Below, piece after piece: positions 7,852 through 15,898 of a stretch of 33,554 bases of DNA. A program made the translations under genes and the position numbers. The DNA comes from Opitutaceae bacterium (GTDB lineage: Bacteria > Verrucomicrobiota > Verrucomicrobiia > Opitutales > Opitutaceae). Below the pieces are notes generated by a model, which saw nothing but the letters and a program-made list of their open reading frames with translations, was not told the DNA's origin and searched no databases. The stretch covers positions 1 through 33,554 of the forward strand of contig JAIXRU010000030.1 of NCBI GenBank assembly GCA_027485045.1, given 5' to 3'. Numbering within the stretch: position 1 is the stretch's first letter; every line of letters starts with the position of its first letter.

Positions 7852-8955
7852 ATGAAAGTCCCTTTTCTTGATCTTTCGCTTCAGCACCGCGCCCTTCGCG
7901 AGCAGGCCCTGGCCGCGTTGACGGCCACCTACGATGCCACGCGCTTCTGCCTCGGGAAGGACGTCGAGGATTTTGAAAACGCGTTTGCCACCACTCTCGG
8001 TTACCCGGCCGCGCTGGCCTTGAACAGCGGCACCTCTCCCTTGCATCTGGCGGCTGCGCTTGCCGGTTGGGGACCGGGCGACGAAGTGATCGCACCGCCC
8101 TTCACGTTTATCTCGACCGTATGGGGCATCAGCTACGTGGGCGCCACGCCCGTGTTTGTCGACGTGGAGCAGGACACGTTTAATCTGGACCCGGCCAAGA
8201 TCGAGGCCGCGATCACGCCGCGCACCAAGGGCATCATCGCGGTTCATCTTTTCGGCCAGCCGGCGCGCATGCAGGAGATCATGACCATCGCACGCAAACA
8301 CGGCCTATTTGTAGTCGAGGATTGCGCCCAGGCGGCGGGAGCCACCTATCAGGGCACACCGGTCGGACTGCTGGGCGATGCGGGTACCTTTAGTTTTTAT
8401 CCAACGAAAAACCTCGGCGGCTGCGGCGAGGGCGGGGCCTTTGTTTCGCGTCGCGACGATCTCTTTGCCAAGGCCAAACTACTGCGGGTGCATGGCTCGG
8501 GCCGGCGTTATTTCCACGATCACGTGGGGTTCAATTTCCGCATGGATGGTTTCCAAGGTGCCTTGCTGGGTGTAAAACTACCCCACTTGGCGGGCTGGAC
8601 GGCGCGACGCCGCGAGATCGCCACGCGTTACCGCGCGGGCATCAAGCTGGCGAATACCCTTTTGCCGGTCTCGGGGTGTTCCGAAGGCGAAAGCGTGTGG
8701 CATCAGTTTACCCTGCGTCACCCCAAGCGGGAAGCGTTGCGCGCCCATTTGGCCACCAGCGATGTGGGCACGGATCTCATCTACCCAGTGCCCTTGCACC
8801 GCCAGGCCTGCTACGCGCAGCTTGGCTACGCGGAGGGTGCCTTGCCGGTCGCGGAGCAAGCCTGCGCCACCGTGCTCAGCCTGCCGATCTTCCCGGAGCT
8901 CACCAATGAACAGGTCGATCACGTGATCGCCTCGGTAAATGCGTTTCCCGGTTAA
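7852..8955 (+). CDS. DegT/DnrJ/EryC1/StrS-family sugar aminotransferase
   Basis: A PLP-dependent enzyme of fold type I that normally transaminates a keto group on a nucleotide-linked sugar. It has 367 residues. Visible signatures are the N-terminal VPFLDLSLQ, NSGTSPLHLA for the phosphate-binding loop (about 58-67), VEDCAQAAGA (155-164, the Asp that holds the pyridine nitrogen), and SFYPTKNLGG with the Schiff-base lysine at 186. The next gene starts 3 bases after the stop, so the two are co-transcribed. An amino-sugar for surface polysaccharide or lipid A is likely; which sugar cannot be read from the sequence. Confidence 0.92.
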   Translation: MKVPFLDLSLQHRALREQALAALTATYDATRFCLGKDVEDFENAFATTLGYPAALALNSGTSPLHLAAALAGWGPGDEVIAPPFTFISTVWGISYVGATPVFVDVEQDTFNLDPAKIEAAITPRTKGIIAVHLFGQPARMQEIMTIARKHGLFVVEDCAQAAGATYQGTPVGLLGDAGTFSFYPTKNLGGCGEGGAFVSRRDDLFAKAKLLRVHGSGRRYFHDHVGFNFRMDGFQGALLGVKLPHLAGWTARRREIATRYRAGIKLANTLLPVSGCSEGESVWHQFTLRHPKREALRAHLATSDVGTDLIYPVPLHRQACYAQLGYAEGALPVAEQACATVLSLPIFPELTNEQVDHVIASVNAFPG

Positions 8956-8958
8956 GTA

Positions 8959-9894
8959 ATGATGCATTCAGCGGAAACGGTGAAACGTCATCTGGTGGTT
9001 TTTGGCGCGGGCTATGTCGGCGGGGCGCTGGCGCGCAGAGCCCTGGCGGAGGGCTGGCGCGTGACCGCTCTTACGCGCAACCCGACGAAGGCCGAGGAAC
9101 TGAAGGCGGCGGGGTGTGCGGTGGTGACGGCCGAGCTGGCTTCGCAAGCTTGGTGGGACGCCCCGGAACTTCGCGCCGGGGCGGAGCGGGTGGCGGTTAC
9201 GGTGGCGAGCGGCGGTGGCGGCGTTGCGGGGTATAGGCGCAGTTATGTTGAGGGCCTGGCCAGTGTGGTGGCGTGGGGGCGGCGATTGGTGAAGCGGGGC
9301 GCGGACGGCGGGGAAAAGGGGATTTGCGGGCATTTGATTTATACGAGCAGCACCTCGGTGTATCCGCAGGATGGGGGCGGGCTTGTCACGGAATCGGCCG
9401 AGGTGGGAGGGGAGGCGGAGACGACCCAGGCTTTGGTTGAAGCGGAGCAGATTGCCGCGACCTGGCCGGGGCGGGCGGCGACGGTATTGCGCCTGGCGGG
9501 GATTTACGGGCCAGAGCGCACTTATTTAGTCGATCAAGTGCGTGGCGGTGAAGTGGCGGGGCGGGCGGATTTCCACCTAAACCTGATCCACCGGGACGAC
9601 ATTTTAAGCGGCATGGAAGCCGTGTGGTCGGCTGGGGAACCGGGCGGGGCAGGGGTGTTTAACCTGGCCGATGACGGAGCGGCGACCAAGGGCGAGGTGG
9701 TGGCGTGGCTGGCGGCGAGGCTCGGCGTGACGGCACCGCGCTTTACCGGTGCGCCGGCCGGGGGGCGGCGCATGGTGACGCCGGATCGCATCATCGATGC
9801 GGGGCGGGCGAAGGCGTTTTTGGGGTGGCGGCCGACGCACCCGAGCTACCGGGAAGGCTACGCGCAGATAATGAAGACTGCGATCCAAGCTTGA
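8959..9894 (+). CDS. NAD-dependent epimerase/dehydratase-family protein (YeeZ-like SDR)
   Basis: A 311-residue extended-SDR-like protein. The N-terminal Rossmann loop is FGAGYVGGALARRA (residues 15-28), with an ALTRNP second strand. The catalytic region reads YTSSTSVYPQ (about 129-138) and lacks the usual YxxxK spacing, as in the YeeZ group, so classic SDR chemistry is doubtful. It starts 3 bases after the aminotransferase stop and probably belongs to the same operon. An ATG at 8962 is an equally good start. Confidence 0.85.
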   Translation: MMHSAETVKRHLVVFGAGYVGGALARRALAEGWRVTALTRNPTKAEELKAAGCAVVTAELASQAWWDAPELRAGAERVAVTVASGGGGVAGYRRSYVEGLASVVAWGRRLVKRGADGGEKGICGHLIYTSSTSVYPQDGGGLVTESAEVGGEAETTQALVEAEQIAATWPGRAATVLRLAGIYGPERTYLVDQVRGGEVAGRADFHLNLIHRDDILSGMEAVWSAGEPGGAGVFNLADDGAATKGEVVAWLAARLGVTAPRFTGAPAGGRRMVTPDRIIDAGRAKAFLGWRPTHPSYREGYAQIMKTAIQA

Positions 9895-9968
9895 AAGCGG
9901 GGCGCGCTTGCGCGGCACTCGCGGGCTGTTCAATTCCTTCTATCTAACCCTTAAACCCAAACATCACC

Positions 9969-10277
9969 ATGGCCGGCGTCGGAAAACTTCTTAAACAAGC
10001 TCAGAAAATGCAGCGCTCCATCGAGGGCCTCCAAAGCCAGCTCGCGGCCAAGGAGCTCGACTTCTCGCGCGGCGGCGGCGCGGTGCAGGTCAAGATCAAC
10101 GGCGCGGGCCAGTTCATGGCGCTGAAGCTCGATGCGGAATTCCTGAAGGAAGACGCCGCGACCGTGGCGGGCGAGATCCTCGCCGCCGTGCAGGAGGCCG
10201 CCGCCGCCGCGAAAAAGTGCAACGAGGAAGAAATGGCGAAGGTGACCTCGGCCTTCCAGATGCCGGGCATGTTCTAA
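9969..10277 (+). CDS. YbaB/EbfC-family nucleoid-associated protein
   Basis: A 102-residue DNA-binding protein of the YbaB/EbfC family, which forms tweezer-like dimers and coats DNA. The N-terminal helix (GKLLKQAQKMQRSIEGLQSQ) and the central strand set with QVKINGAGQFMALKLD are the family hallmarks, and the C-terminus ends in the usual short helix and MPGMF tail. It lies 14 bases upstream of recR, the conserved ybaB-recR pairing seen in many bacteria, which supports both calls. Confidence 0.95.
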   Translation: MAGVGKLLKQAQKMQRSIEGLQSQLAAKELDFSRGGGAVQVKINGAGQFMALKLDAEFLKEDAATVAGEILAAVQEAAAAAKKCNEEEMAKVTSAFQMPGMF

Positions 10278-10291
10278 GGCGGTCGCGCATC

Positions 10292-10894
10292 GTGACGCCC
10301 GCCTTCGAGAAATTACAGCAGGCGCTCAAAGGGCTGCCCGGCGTCGGTTTCCGTTCGGCCGAGCGCATGGCCTTGCACCTCCTGGTGGAGAAGCCGGAGC
10401 GCCGCATCGCTTTGGTCGCTGCGCTGGAAGCGGCGGCCCGGGCGGTGCGGCGGTGCGAGCGCTGTGGAAATCTAGCCGAGGGCGAGCGGTGCGCGGTGTG
10501 CGCCGATTCCCGGCGCGATGAGGGCGTGGTGTGTGTGGTGGAGCATGTGCCCGACCTGGTGGCGATGGAGCGCTCGGGAGCGTATCGCGGGGTTTATCAC
10601 GTGCTCTACGGTCGGCTGTCGCCGATCAACGGGGTTGGGCCGGGCGAGCTGAATTGGGAGTCGTTGCGCACGCGTCTGGAATCGGGCGCGGTGCGTGAAC
10701 TTATTTTGGCGCTGGGCAACGATGTGGAGGGCGAGGCGACCTGCCACTTTATCACCCAGCACCTGGGCACGGTTCACGATGCGGCGGTGAAGGTGTCGCG
10801 CATCGGCTTCGGACTGCCGAGCGGCGGCGGGGTTTTGTATGCGGACGCGGTTACGCTGAAGAGTGCGCTCGATGGACGGCGTGACTACGTGTGA
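10292..10894 (+). CDS. recR: Recombination mediator RecR
   Basis: It works with RecO/RecF to load RecA on single-stranded gaps. It has 200 residues, the normal RecR size. The N-terminal helix-hairpin-helix reads LKGLPGVGFRSAERMA (residues 12-27), the zinc finger uses Cys55, Cys58, Cys67 and Cys70, the Toprim strand is VCVVEHVPDLVAME (80-93), and the C-terminal Walker-like segment follows ASRIA..G.P.GG in the form SRIGFGLPSGGG. The GTG at 10292 was chosen because it gives the standard N-terminus; the open frame upstream runs into ybaB. Confidence 0.95.
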   Translation: MTPAFEKLQQALKGLPGVGFRSAERMALHLLVEKPERRIALVAALEAAARAVRRCERCGNLAEGERCAVCADSRRDEGVVCVVEHVPDLVAMERSGAYRGVYHVLYGRLSPINGVGPGELNWESLRTRLESGAVRELILALGNDVEGEATCHFITQHLGTVHDAAVKVSRIGFGLPSGGGVLYADAVTLKSALDGRRDYV

Positions 10895-10963
10895 GTGAGC
10901 CGGGTGGCGATGAGGGCGAGGGGATTGCGTCGTGCGGCTGGGTAAGGATGCTGCGGTGAAGAC

Positions 10964-12613
10964 ATGGTGAACATCGTGCAGTTTTGGCGGGCAGAGTCGG
11001 TGTCGGGTGCGACGCGCGTTGCGGTGCTGGCCGCCGTGCTGGTGGCGGGCGGTTTGCTGGCGTGGGCGGCCTGTTTGTGGCCGGCGTGGAGGGAGAACCC
11101 GGATTTGTCGCATGGGTTTCTGGCCTTGCCGGTCTTGGCGATGCTCTGGAAACGGGCACGGGAAGATAGTGCCTCGGGGCGAGCGCAGAAGCAGGAGTGG
11201 TTGAGCGACGGGTGGGTCGGGCTTGGCGTGGGGCTGGGCTTGGTGGGGCTGGCGGTGGCGACTTTGTTTACGACGGTGTATGCGGTGGCCTTGGGCTGGG
11301 GAGCCACGCCGACGCTCTTTTTCTTGAGCGTGGTGGTGGCAAGCGCGCTGGGGATGGCGACGATCCTGGCGACGGGGCAAGGCGTGCGTTGGGTGCGGCC
11401 GGGCTGGCCCTTGGTGGTGATGGTTGCGGTGGTGCTTTTAAGCGCGCCGCTGCCCCCTGGAAGCTATGCGCGGCTGACGGCGGGTTTGCAGGAGATGGTT
11501 ACGATCGGAGTGGTGGATACGTTGCGGCTGTTTGGGGTGCCGGCCTTGCGCGCGGGGAACATTATCCAGCTCGGTTCGACAGCGGTGGGCGTGGAGGAGG
11601 CGTGCAGCGGGGTGCGCAGTCTGGTGTCGTGCGTGCTCGGCGGCCTTGTATTGTCGGCGCTGTGGTTGAGCTCGCCCTGGCGTCGGTTCTGGCTGGTGGG
11701 GCTGGCCGCGCCTCTGGCCTTGGCGGCGAATTTCGGGCGTTCGCTGACACTGACCTTAATGGCCAGAAGCGGGGTGGATATCGCGGGGGTGTGGCATGAT
11801 GCGCTCGGCTACGCGGTGCTGGTGCTCACGATGGGCTTGCTGGCGGCCTTGGCGTGTTGGCTGGAGGAGAAGCCGCCGGGCGTGGCTAGGGTGGAGCGGA
11901 GTCCTATGACTACGAAGGGGGTGGAGTGGAGCGGGGTGGTGGCGGTGGCGGCCTTGGTGTTGGCGGCGGGATGGTTTGGTTTTATGGGACTGCGGACGCA
12001 GTCGAATGGCGGGGTGTCGGTGGCCGCGCCTGATTTGGAGCGTTTGGTTCCGGCGGTGGCGCCGGCGGGTTGGCGGGTGGAGACGCGGAGGGATTTGGGG
12101 CGTTTCGCGGGGATTTTGCAGACGAATTATTTGCTGGAGCGCACGTATTCGAGAGTCACGGACGCGGGTGAGACCTGGCAGGTGACGGTTTATGTGGCGT
12201 GGTGGCCGGCGGGCGGGGCCTCGGTGAGCACGGTGGCGGCGCATACGCCGGAGGCCTGTTGGCCGGGCGCGGGTTGGCAGGCGGTGCCGGGCGCGGAACA
12301 GCGAGGCGAGTTGGCGTTGGGCCAGGGGGTGAGGGTGGGGGACGCGGAGAAACGGGCCTTTATCAGTCGGGATTACCCGCAGAACGTGTGGTTCTGGCAT
12401 CTGGTGGACGGACGGCCGATGCGGGCGTTTGATCCGCGTTCGTGGCGCGAGCAGTTGGCGGTATTTTGGCAGCGCGGAGTGCGGAGGGAGGAGGCGCAGG
12501 CCTTTGTGCGTATATCGAGCAACGTGGAGTGGGAACACCTGGCGACGGACCCGCTGCTGGCCGAGGTGGTCGCAGGGGTGGCCGAGCTAGGCGTGCCGGT
12601 GACGGGACGTTGA
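10964..12613 (+). CDS. Exosortase fused to EpsI domain (exosortase/archaeosortase family)
   Basis: A 549-residue fusion. Residues 1-300 are a polytopic membrane exosortase, a transpeptidase-like enzyme thought to process PEP-CTERM-type sorting signals of exported proteins. About eight hydrophobic segments are visible. The catalytic triad can be placed as Cys214 (EEACSGVRSL), Arg259 (NFGRS) and His278 (WHDALGY). Residues ~320-549 have one more membrane helix and then an EpsI/DUF3485-type periplasmic domain (for example WQVTVYVAWWPAGG). No PEP-CTERM target is present in this window. The coding strand is strongly G-rich, unlike the C-rich island genes that follow. Confidence 0.9.
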   Translation: MVNIVQFWRAESVSGATRVAVLAAVLVAGGLLAWAACLWPAWRENPDLSHGFLALPVLAMLWKRAREDSASGRAQKQEWLSDGWVGLGVGLGLVGLAVATLFTTVYAVALGWGATPTLFFLSVVVASALGMATILATGQGVRWVRPGWPLVVMVAVVLLSAPLPPGSYARLTAGLQEMVTIGVVDTLRLFGVPALRAGNIIQLGSTAVGVEEACSGVRSLVSCVLGGLVLSALWLSSPWRRFWLVGLAAPLALAANFGRSLTLTLMARSGVDIAGVWHDALGYAVLVLTMGLLAALACWLEEKPPGVARVERSPMTTKGVEWSGVVAVAALVLAAGWFGFMGLRTQSNGGVSVAAPDLERLVPAVAPAGWRVETRRDLGRFAGILQTNYLLERTYSRVTDAGETWQVTVYVAWWPAGGASVSTVAAHTPEACWPGAGWQAVPGAEQRGELALGQGVRVGDAEKRAFISRDYPQNVWFWHLVDGRPMRAFDPRSWREQLAVFWQRGVRREEAQAFVRISSNVEWEHLATDPLLAEVVAGVAELGVPVTGR

Positions 12614-12640
12614 GTCGTGCGCGGAGGTGGAAAGACATGT

Positions 12641-12660
12641 TTTGCTCAACGGGGAGCAAA
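12641..12660 (+). other. Small hairpin between the exosortase gene and tRNA-Gly
   Basis: TTTGCTC and GAGCAAA form a perfect 7-bp stem with a 6-base loop. No T-run follows, so it is not a classic terminator. It could end exosortase transcription in a factor-dependent way or be chance. Confidence 0.3.
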
Positions 12661-12711
12661 TGGATGTTGCGCGACACGGGCGCGGAGCTAGGTCTTTGCG
12701 CTAGTTGAGTC

Positions 12712-12786
12712 GCGGGCATAGTATACCGGCTATTATGTGTGCTTCCCAAGCATGAGAAGAGGGTTCGACTCCCTCTGCCCGCACCA
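12712..12786 (+). tRNA. tRNA-Gly (anticodon CCC)
   Basis: The acceptor stem GCGGGCA (12712-12718) pairs fully with TGCCCGC (12776-12782). The anticodon loop TTCCCAA places CCC at 12745-12747, and the T-arm GAGGG-TTCGACT-CCCTC is canonical. The discriminator A and an encoded CCA (12784-12786) complete the 3' end. The D-stem is weak (three pairs). This 3' end is the left boundary of the putative island described below. Confidence 0.95.
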
Positions 12787-12792
12787 ACTTTT
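12762..12792 (+). repeat. Putative attachment site, left copy (tRNA-Gly 3' end)
   Basis: The T-loop to 3' end of the tRNA plus six further bases. It matches 19740-19770 in direct orientation at 26 of 31 positions, including an uninterrupted CCCTCTGC core. tRNA 3' ends are standard targets of tyrosine integrases. Confidence 0.65.
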
Positions 12793-12960
12793 ACCTCTTG
12801 GCAAGTATCGTTCCGGTCTTGCCCCCGGCGCGATGCAAGGACCGCCATTCACGCGCGTTTTAAGCCGTCGGCAAATTCGCCCGCGCGCCCCTTTCCTGCC
12901 TCCTGTCGTCAACGAATAGTTGCAGTCGCAAAGCCATAAACCACAACTTTAGCCCTATTT

Positions 12961-15891
12961 ATGGCGAAGAAGTCCAAGTATCCCCTCCCCACACCGTCAG
13001 ACTCTTCCGTCAAAGAAGTCGCCGCTTACGAATACTCCGCCAAACGCCGCAACAATCCCGAGGTCGGCCTCGTCACCCCCGACACCGATCCCGAGGCGGG
13101 CAAGACCACCTGGGCCTTCGATCCCCACCTCGCCCCGGAACTGAAATTCGACTCGCAGGGCATCCGCCAGCAGGTCGAGACGCTGATTGCGGAAATTCAG
13201 GCCGAGAGCGCCAGACTTGGCGAACTCGCCGTCCATGGGGCGGTAGATGACCTTCGCGCCACCCGCGCCCGGCTTGTCGCCGCCACGGAGAAACTCAAAA
13301 AACTTCAATCTCCCTTCCTCGCTTGGACGGGCAAAGCCGAGCGCACGTCCTTCGAGGTCGATACCGTCTCGCTCCACGTCCACGAGAAGATCGACCCCGC
13401 CCGCGTCGTGCAGACGCTCCGCTCCGAGGAGGCCAAGGCCGGCCCTGTGCAGGGCGATTTGTTTGACCACGCCTTCAAGCAGGAATCCCTGCGCGAGGCC
13501 GTCGATTTCTACAAACACGAGCGCGGCTGGGCCAACCGCCTCGTCGCCGGCGACTCCCTCCTCGTCATGAACTCCCTCCTCCGCAAAGAGGGCATGGCCG
13601 GGCAGGTGCAGATGTTTTATTTCGATCCGCCCTACGGCATCAAATACGGCTCCAACTTCCAGCCCTTCGTCAACAAGCGCGACGTCAAAGACCGCACCGA
13701 CTCCGACCTCACCCAGGAGCCGGAGATGATCAAAGCCTTCCGCGACACCTGGGAACTCGGCATCCACTCCTACCTCACCTACCTGCGCGACCGCCTGCTC
13801 TTGGCGCGGGAGTTGTTGAGCGAATCCGGTTCCGTCTTCGTCCAGATTTCCGATGAAAACGTCCACCTCGTCCGTAATCTCATGGATGAAATTTTCGGGG
13901 TGGAGAATTTCGTGAGCTTAATAACATTTGAGAAAACAAGCAGCGCTACATCTGGTCGTCTCTCTTCAATTTCGGACTATATTCTTTGGTATTCGAAATC
14001 CATAAACAGCCTGAAGTATTCGCAGCAGTATACGAAAAAGGTCCTGGGTGAGGACGGCACCACTCAATACGTTTGGTGTTACTCTCAATTAGGCGAAATC
14101 ACTCGGCTGAAGGATTCGGATTTATCTGATCCTGATTCGCTGAAAACCAAGGGCCGAATTTTCGCGGCGGACAACCTAACAAGTCAACGTCCAGCCCAAG
14201 GCACGGACGTCCTGAATTTCGAATATTTAGGTAAGCGTTTCACACCGGGAAAAGGAACATTCAAAACAGACGCCTGTGGGTTGAATCGGTTAGCGAAAGC
14301 GAATCGACTAAACCCCATCGGCAACTCGCTGATGTATCGCCGCTTTCTGGAGGATTTCCCTGTTAGCCCAATATCGAACCATTGGGCCGACACAAAAATG
14401 ACGGGCTTTTCAGAGGCGAAATCATACGTGGTGCAAACAGGTCAAAAAGTCATCGAGCGCTGCCTCCTAATGACCACCGATCCCAGCGATCTGGTCATGG
14501 ATATCACCTGCGGTTCTGGCACCACGGCCTTTGTCGCCGAAAAGTGGGGCCGCCGCTGGATCACCTGCGACACCTCCCGCGTCGCGCTCACCCTCGCCAA
14601 ACAACGGCTGATGACCGCGAGCTTCGACTACTACGCGCTGAAATACCCCAACGAGGGCGTGCGCTCCGGCTTCATCAACGAAACGGTGCCGCATGTTATG
14701 CTCGGGAAGATCGCCAACAATCCCGAAATCGACGAGATCCACGCCCGCCTGCATCCTGGCATCCTCGCCGCTCTCGAAAAACTTAAGACCGCGGCCAAGC
14801 AGCCCAAGTTGCAGGAGTGGGACGTGCCCTTCGCGTTTCCCGAGGATTGGCCCGAGGCCGCCCAAGCTCCGTTCGACGCGTTTCACAAGGCCCGCCAGAC
14901 CATGCAGGGGCAGATGGATGCCAGCATCGCCGCCCACTCCGACCGCGAGATTCTATATGACTGCCCGCAGGTAGATAAAAACAAGGTGCGCGTCACCGGC
15001 CCCTTCACCGTCGAGGCCACGCCCTTCCCCACCGTGCAATCGCTCGACGAGGCCCACCAGCCGCCCGACGCCACCACGGCCGTCGCCCGCAGCGGCGCCA
15101 CCTCGCGCCAACACCAGTGGCGCGACGAATTGGTTAAGACCGGCATACGCGGCAAGGGCGGCCAGAAAGTCCAGTTCGCCGACCTCGAACCGGTGCCGGG
15201 CACGCGTTACCTGCACGCCATCGGCTCCACCGTGGAGGGCCAGCCCGCCGCCATCTCCTTCGGCCCCGAACACGCGCCGCTGGAGCAACGCCAGGTCGCG
15301 CTCGCCTTGGAGGAGGCCAACAAGCTCGTGCCCAAGCCCAAGTTCGTCGTCTTCGCCTCCTTCGCCTTCGATTCCGAGGCGGCTAAGGACATCGACGAAA
15401 CCAACTGGCCGGGCGTCACCCTGCTCAAGGCGCAGATGAACCCCGACCTCTTGACGGAAGACCTCAAAAAAGGCCGGGCCAGCAACGAATCCTTCTGGCT
15501 GATGGGCCAGCCCGACGTGGTGGTGCGCCCCATCCGCTCCGGCGACGACAAGGGCAAGTGGGAAGTCGAGGTCAACGGCTTCGACTATTTCAACACCAAG
15601 ACGGGCGACCTGGAGAGCGGCGGCGCGGGCAACATCGCTATGTGGCTGCTCGACCCCGACTACGACGGCCGCGCAGTTTTCCCGCAGCAAATCTTTTTCC
15701 CGATGGCGGGCGAAAAGGAGGGTTGGTCACGCCTGTCGAAAGAACTCCGCGCCCAGCTCGACGAAGAAAAGCTGGAAGCGTTTCGAGGCACGAACTCGTT
15801 GCCTTTCGAGCCCGGCAAACATCGCCGCGTGGCGGTGAAAGTCATCGACGACCGAGGCATCGAATCGCTCAAGGTCATCAATCTCGAATAG
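12961..15891 (+). CDS. Type III-like site-specific DNA methyltransferase (Mod), long form
   Basis: A 976-residue DNA methyltransferase of the beta class, modifying adenine N6 or cytosine N4. The catalytic motif DPPY is at residues 222-225 and the SAM-binding motif I (DITCGSGTT) at 514-522; this order, with the target recognition domain between, is the type III Mod layout. Type III Mod proteins are usually about 600-700 residues. Here some 380 extra C-terminal residues of mixed alpha/beta character follow, without a motif I recognise. The res gene starts 7 bases after the stop, so both are one operon. The recognition segment has distinct base composition (see 13895-14465). Confidence 0.9.
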   Translation: MAKKSKYPLPTPSDSSVKEVAAYEYSAKRRNNPEVGLVTPDTDPEAGKTTWAFDPHLAPELKFDSQGIRQQVETLIAEIQAESARLGELAVHGAVDDLRATRARLVAATEKLKKLQSPFLAWTGKAERTSFEVDTVSLHVHEKIDPARVVQTLRSEEAKAGPVQGDLFDHAFKQESLREAVDFYKHERGWANRLVAGDSLLVMNSLLRKEGMAGQVQMFYFDPPYGIKYGSNFQPFVNKRDVKDRTDSDLTQEPEMIKAFRDTWELGIHSYLTYLRDRLLLARELLSESGSVFVQISDENVHLVRNLMDEIFGVENFVSLITFEKTSSATSGRLSSISDYILWYSKSINSLKYSQQYTKKVLGEDGTTQYVWCYSQLGEITRLKDSDLSDPDSLKTKGRIFAADNLTSQRPAQGTDVLNFEYLGKRFTPGKGTFKTDACGLNRLAKANRLNPIGNSLMYRRFLEDFPVSPISNHWADTKMTGFSEAKSYVVQTGQKVIERCLLMTTDPSDLVMDITCGSGTTAFVAEKWGRRWITCDTSRVALTLAKQRLMTASFDYYALKYPNEGVRSGFINETVPHVMLGKIANNPEIDEIHARLHPGILAALEKLKTAAKQPKLQEWDVPFAFPEDWPEAAQAPFDAFHKARQTMQGQMDASIAAHSDREILYDCPQVDKNKVRVTGPFTVEATPFPTVQSLDEAHQPPDATTAVARSGATSRQHQWRDELVKTGIRGKGGQKVQFADLEPVPGTRYLHAIGSTVEGQPAAISFGPEHAPLEQRQVALALEEANKLVPKPKFVVFASFAFDSEAAKDIDETNWPGVTLLKAQMNPDLLTEDLKKGRASNESFWLMGQPDVVVRPIRSGDDKGKWEVEVNGFDYFNTKTGDLESGGAGNIAMWLLDPDYDGRAVFPQQIFFPMAGEKEGWSRLSKELRAQLDEEKLEAFRGTNSLPFEPGKHRRVAVKVIDDRGIESLKVINLE
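13895..14465 (+). other. Low-G+C target recognition segment inside mod
   Basis: Hand counting gives 257 G+C of 540 bases for 13921-14460 (about 48%), against roughly 60-68% in flanking 60-base lines such as 13741-13800 and 14521-14580. The segment corresponds to residues ~312-502, between DPPY and motif I, where type III enzymes carry their DNA recognition domain. The frame is uninterrupted. Codon third positions shift from C/G to A/T at both edges. Confidence 0.7.
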
Positions 15892-15898
15892 GGCCGGG

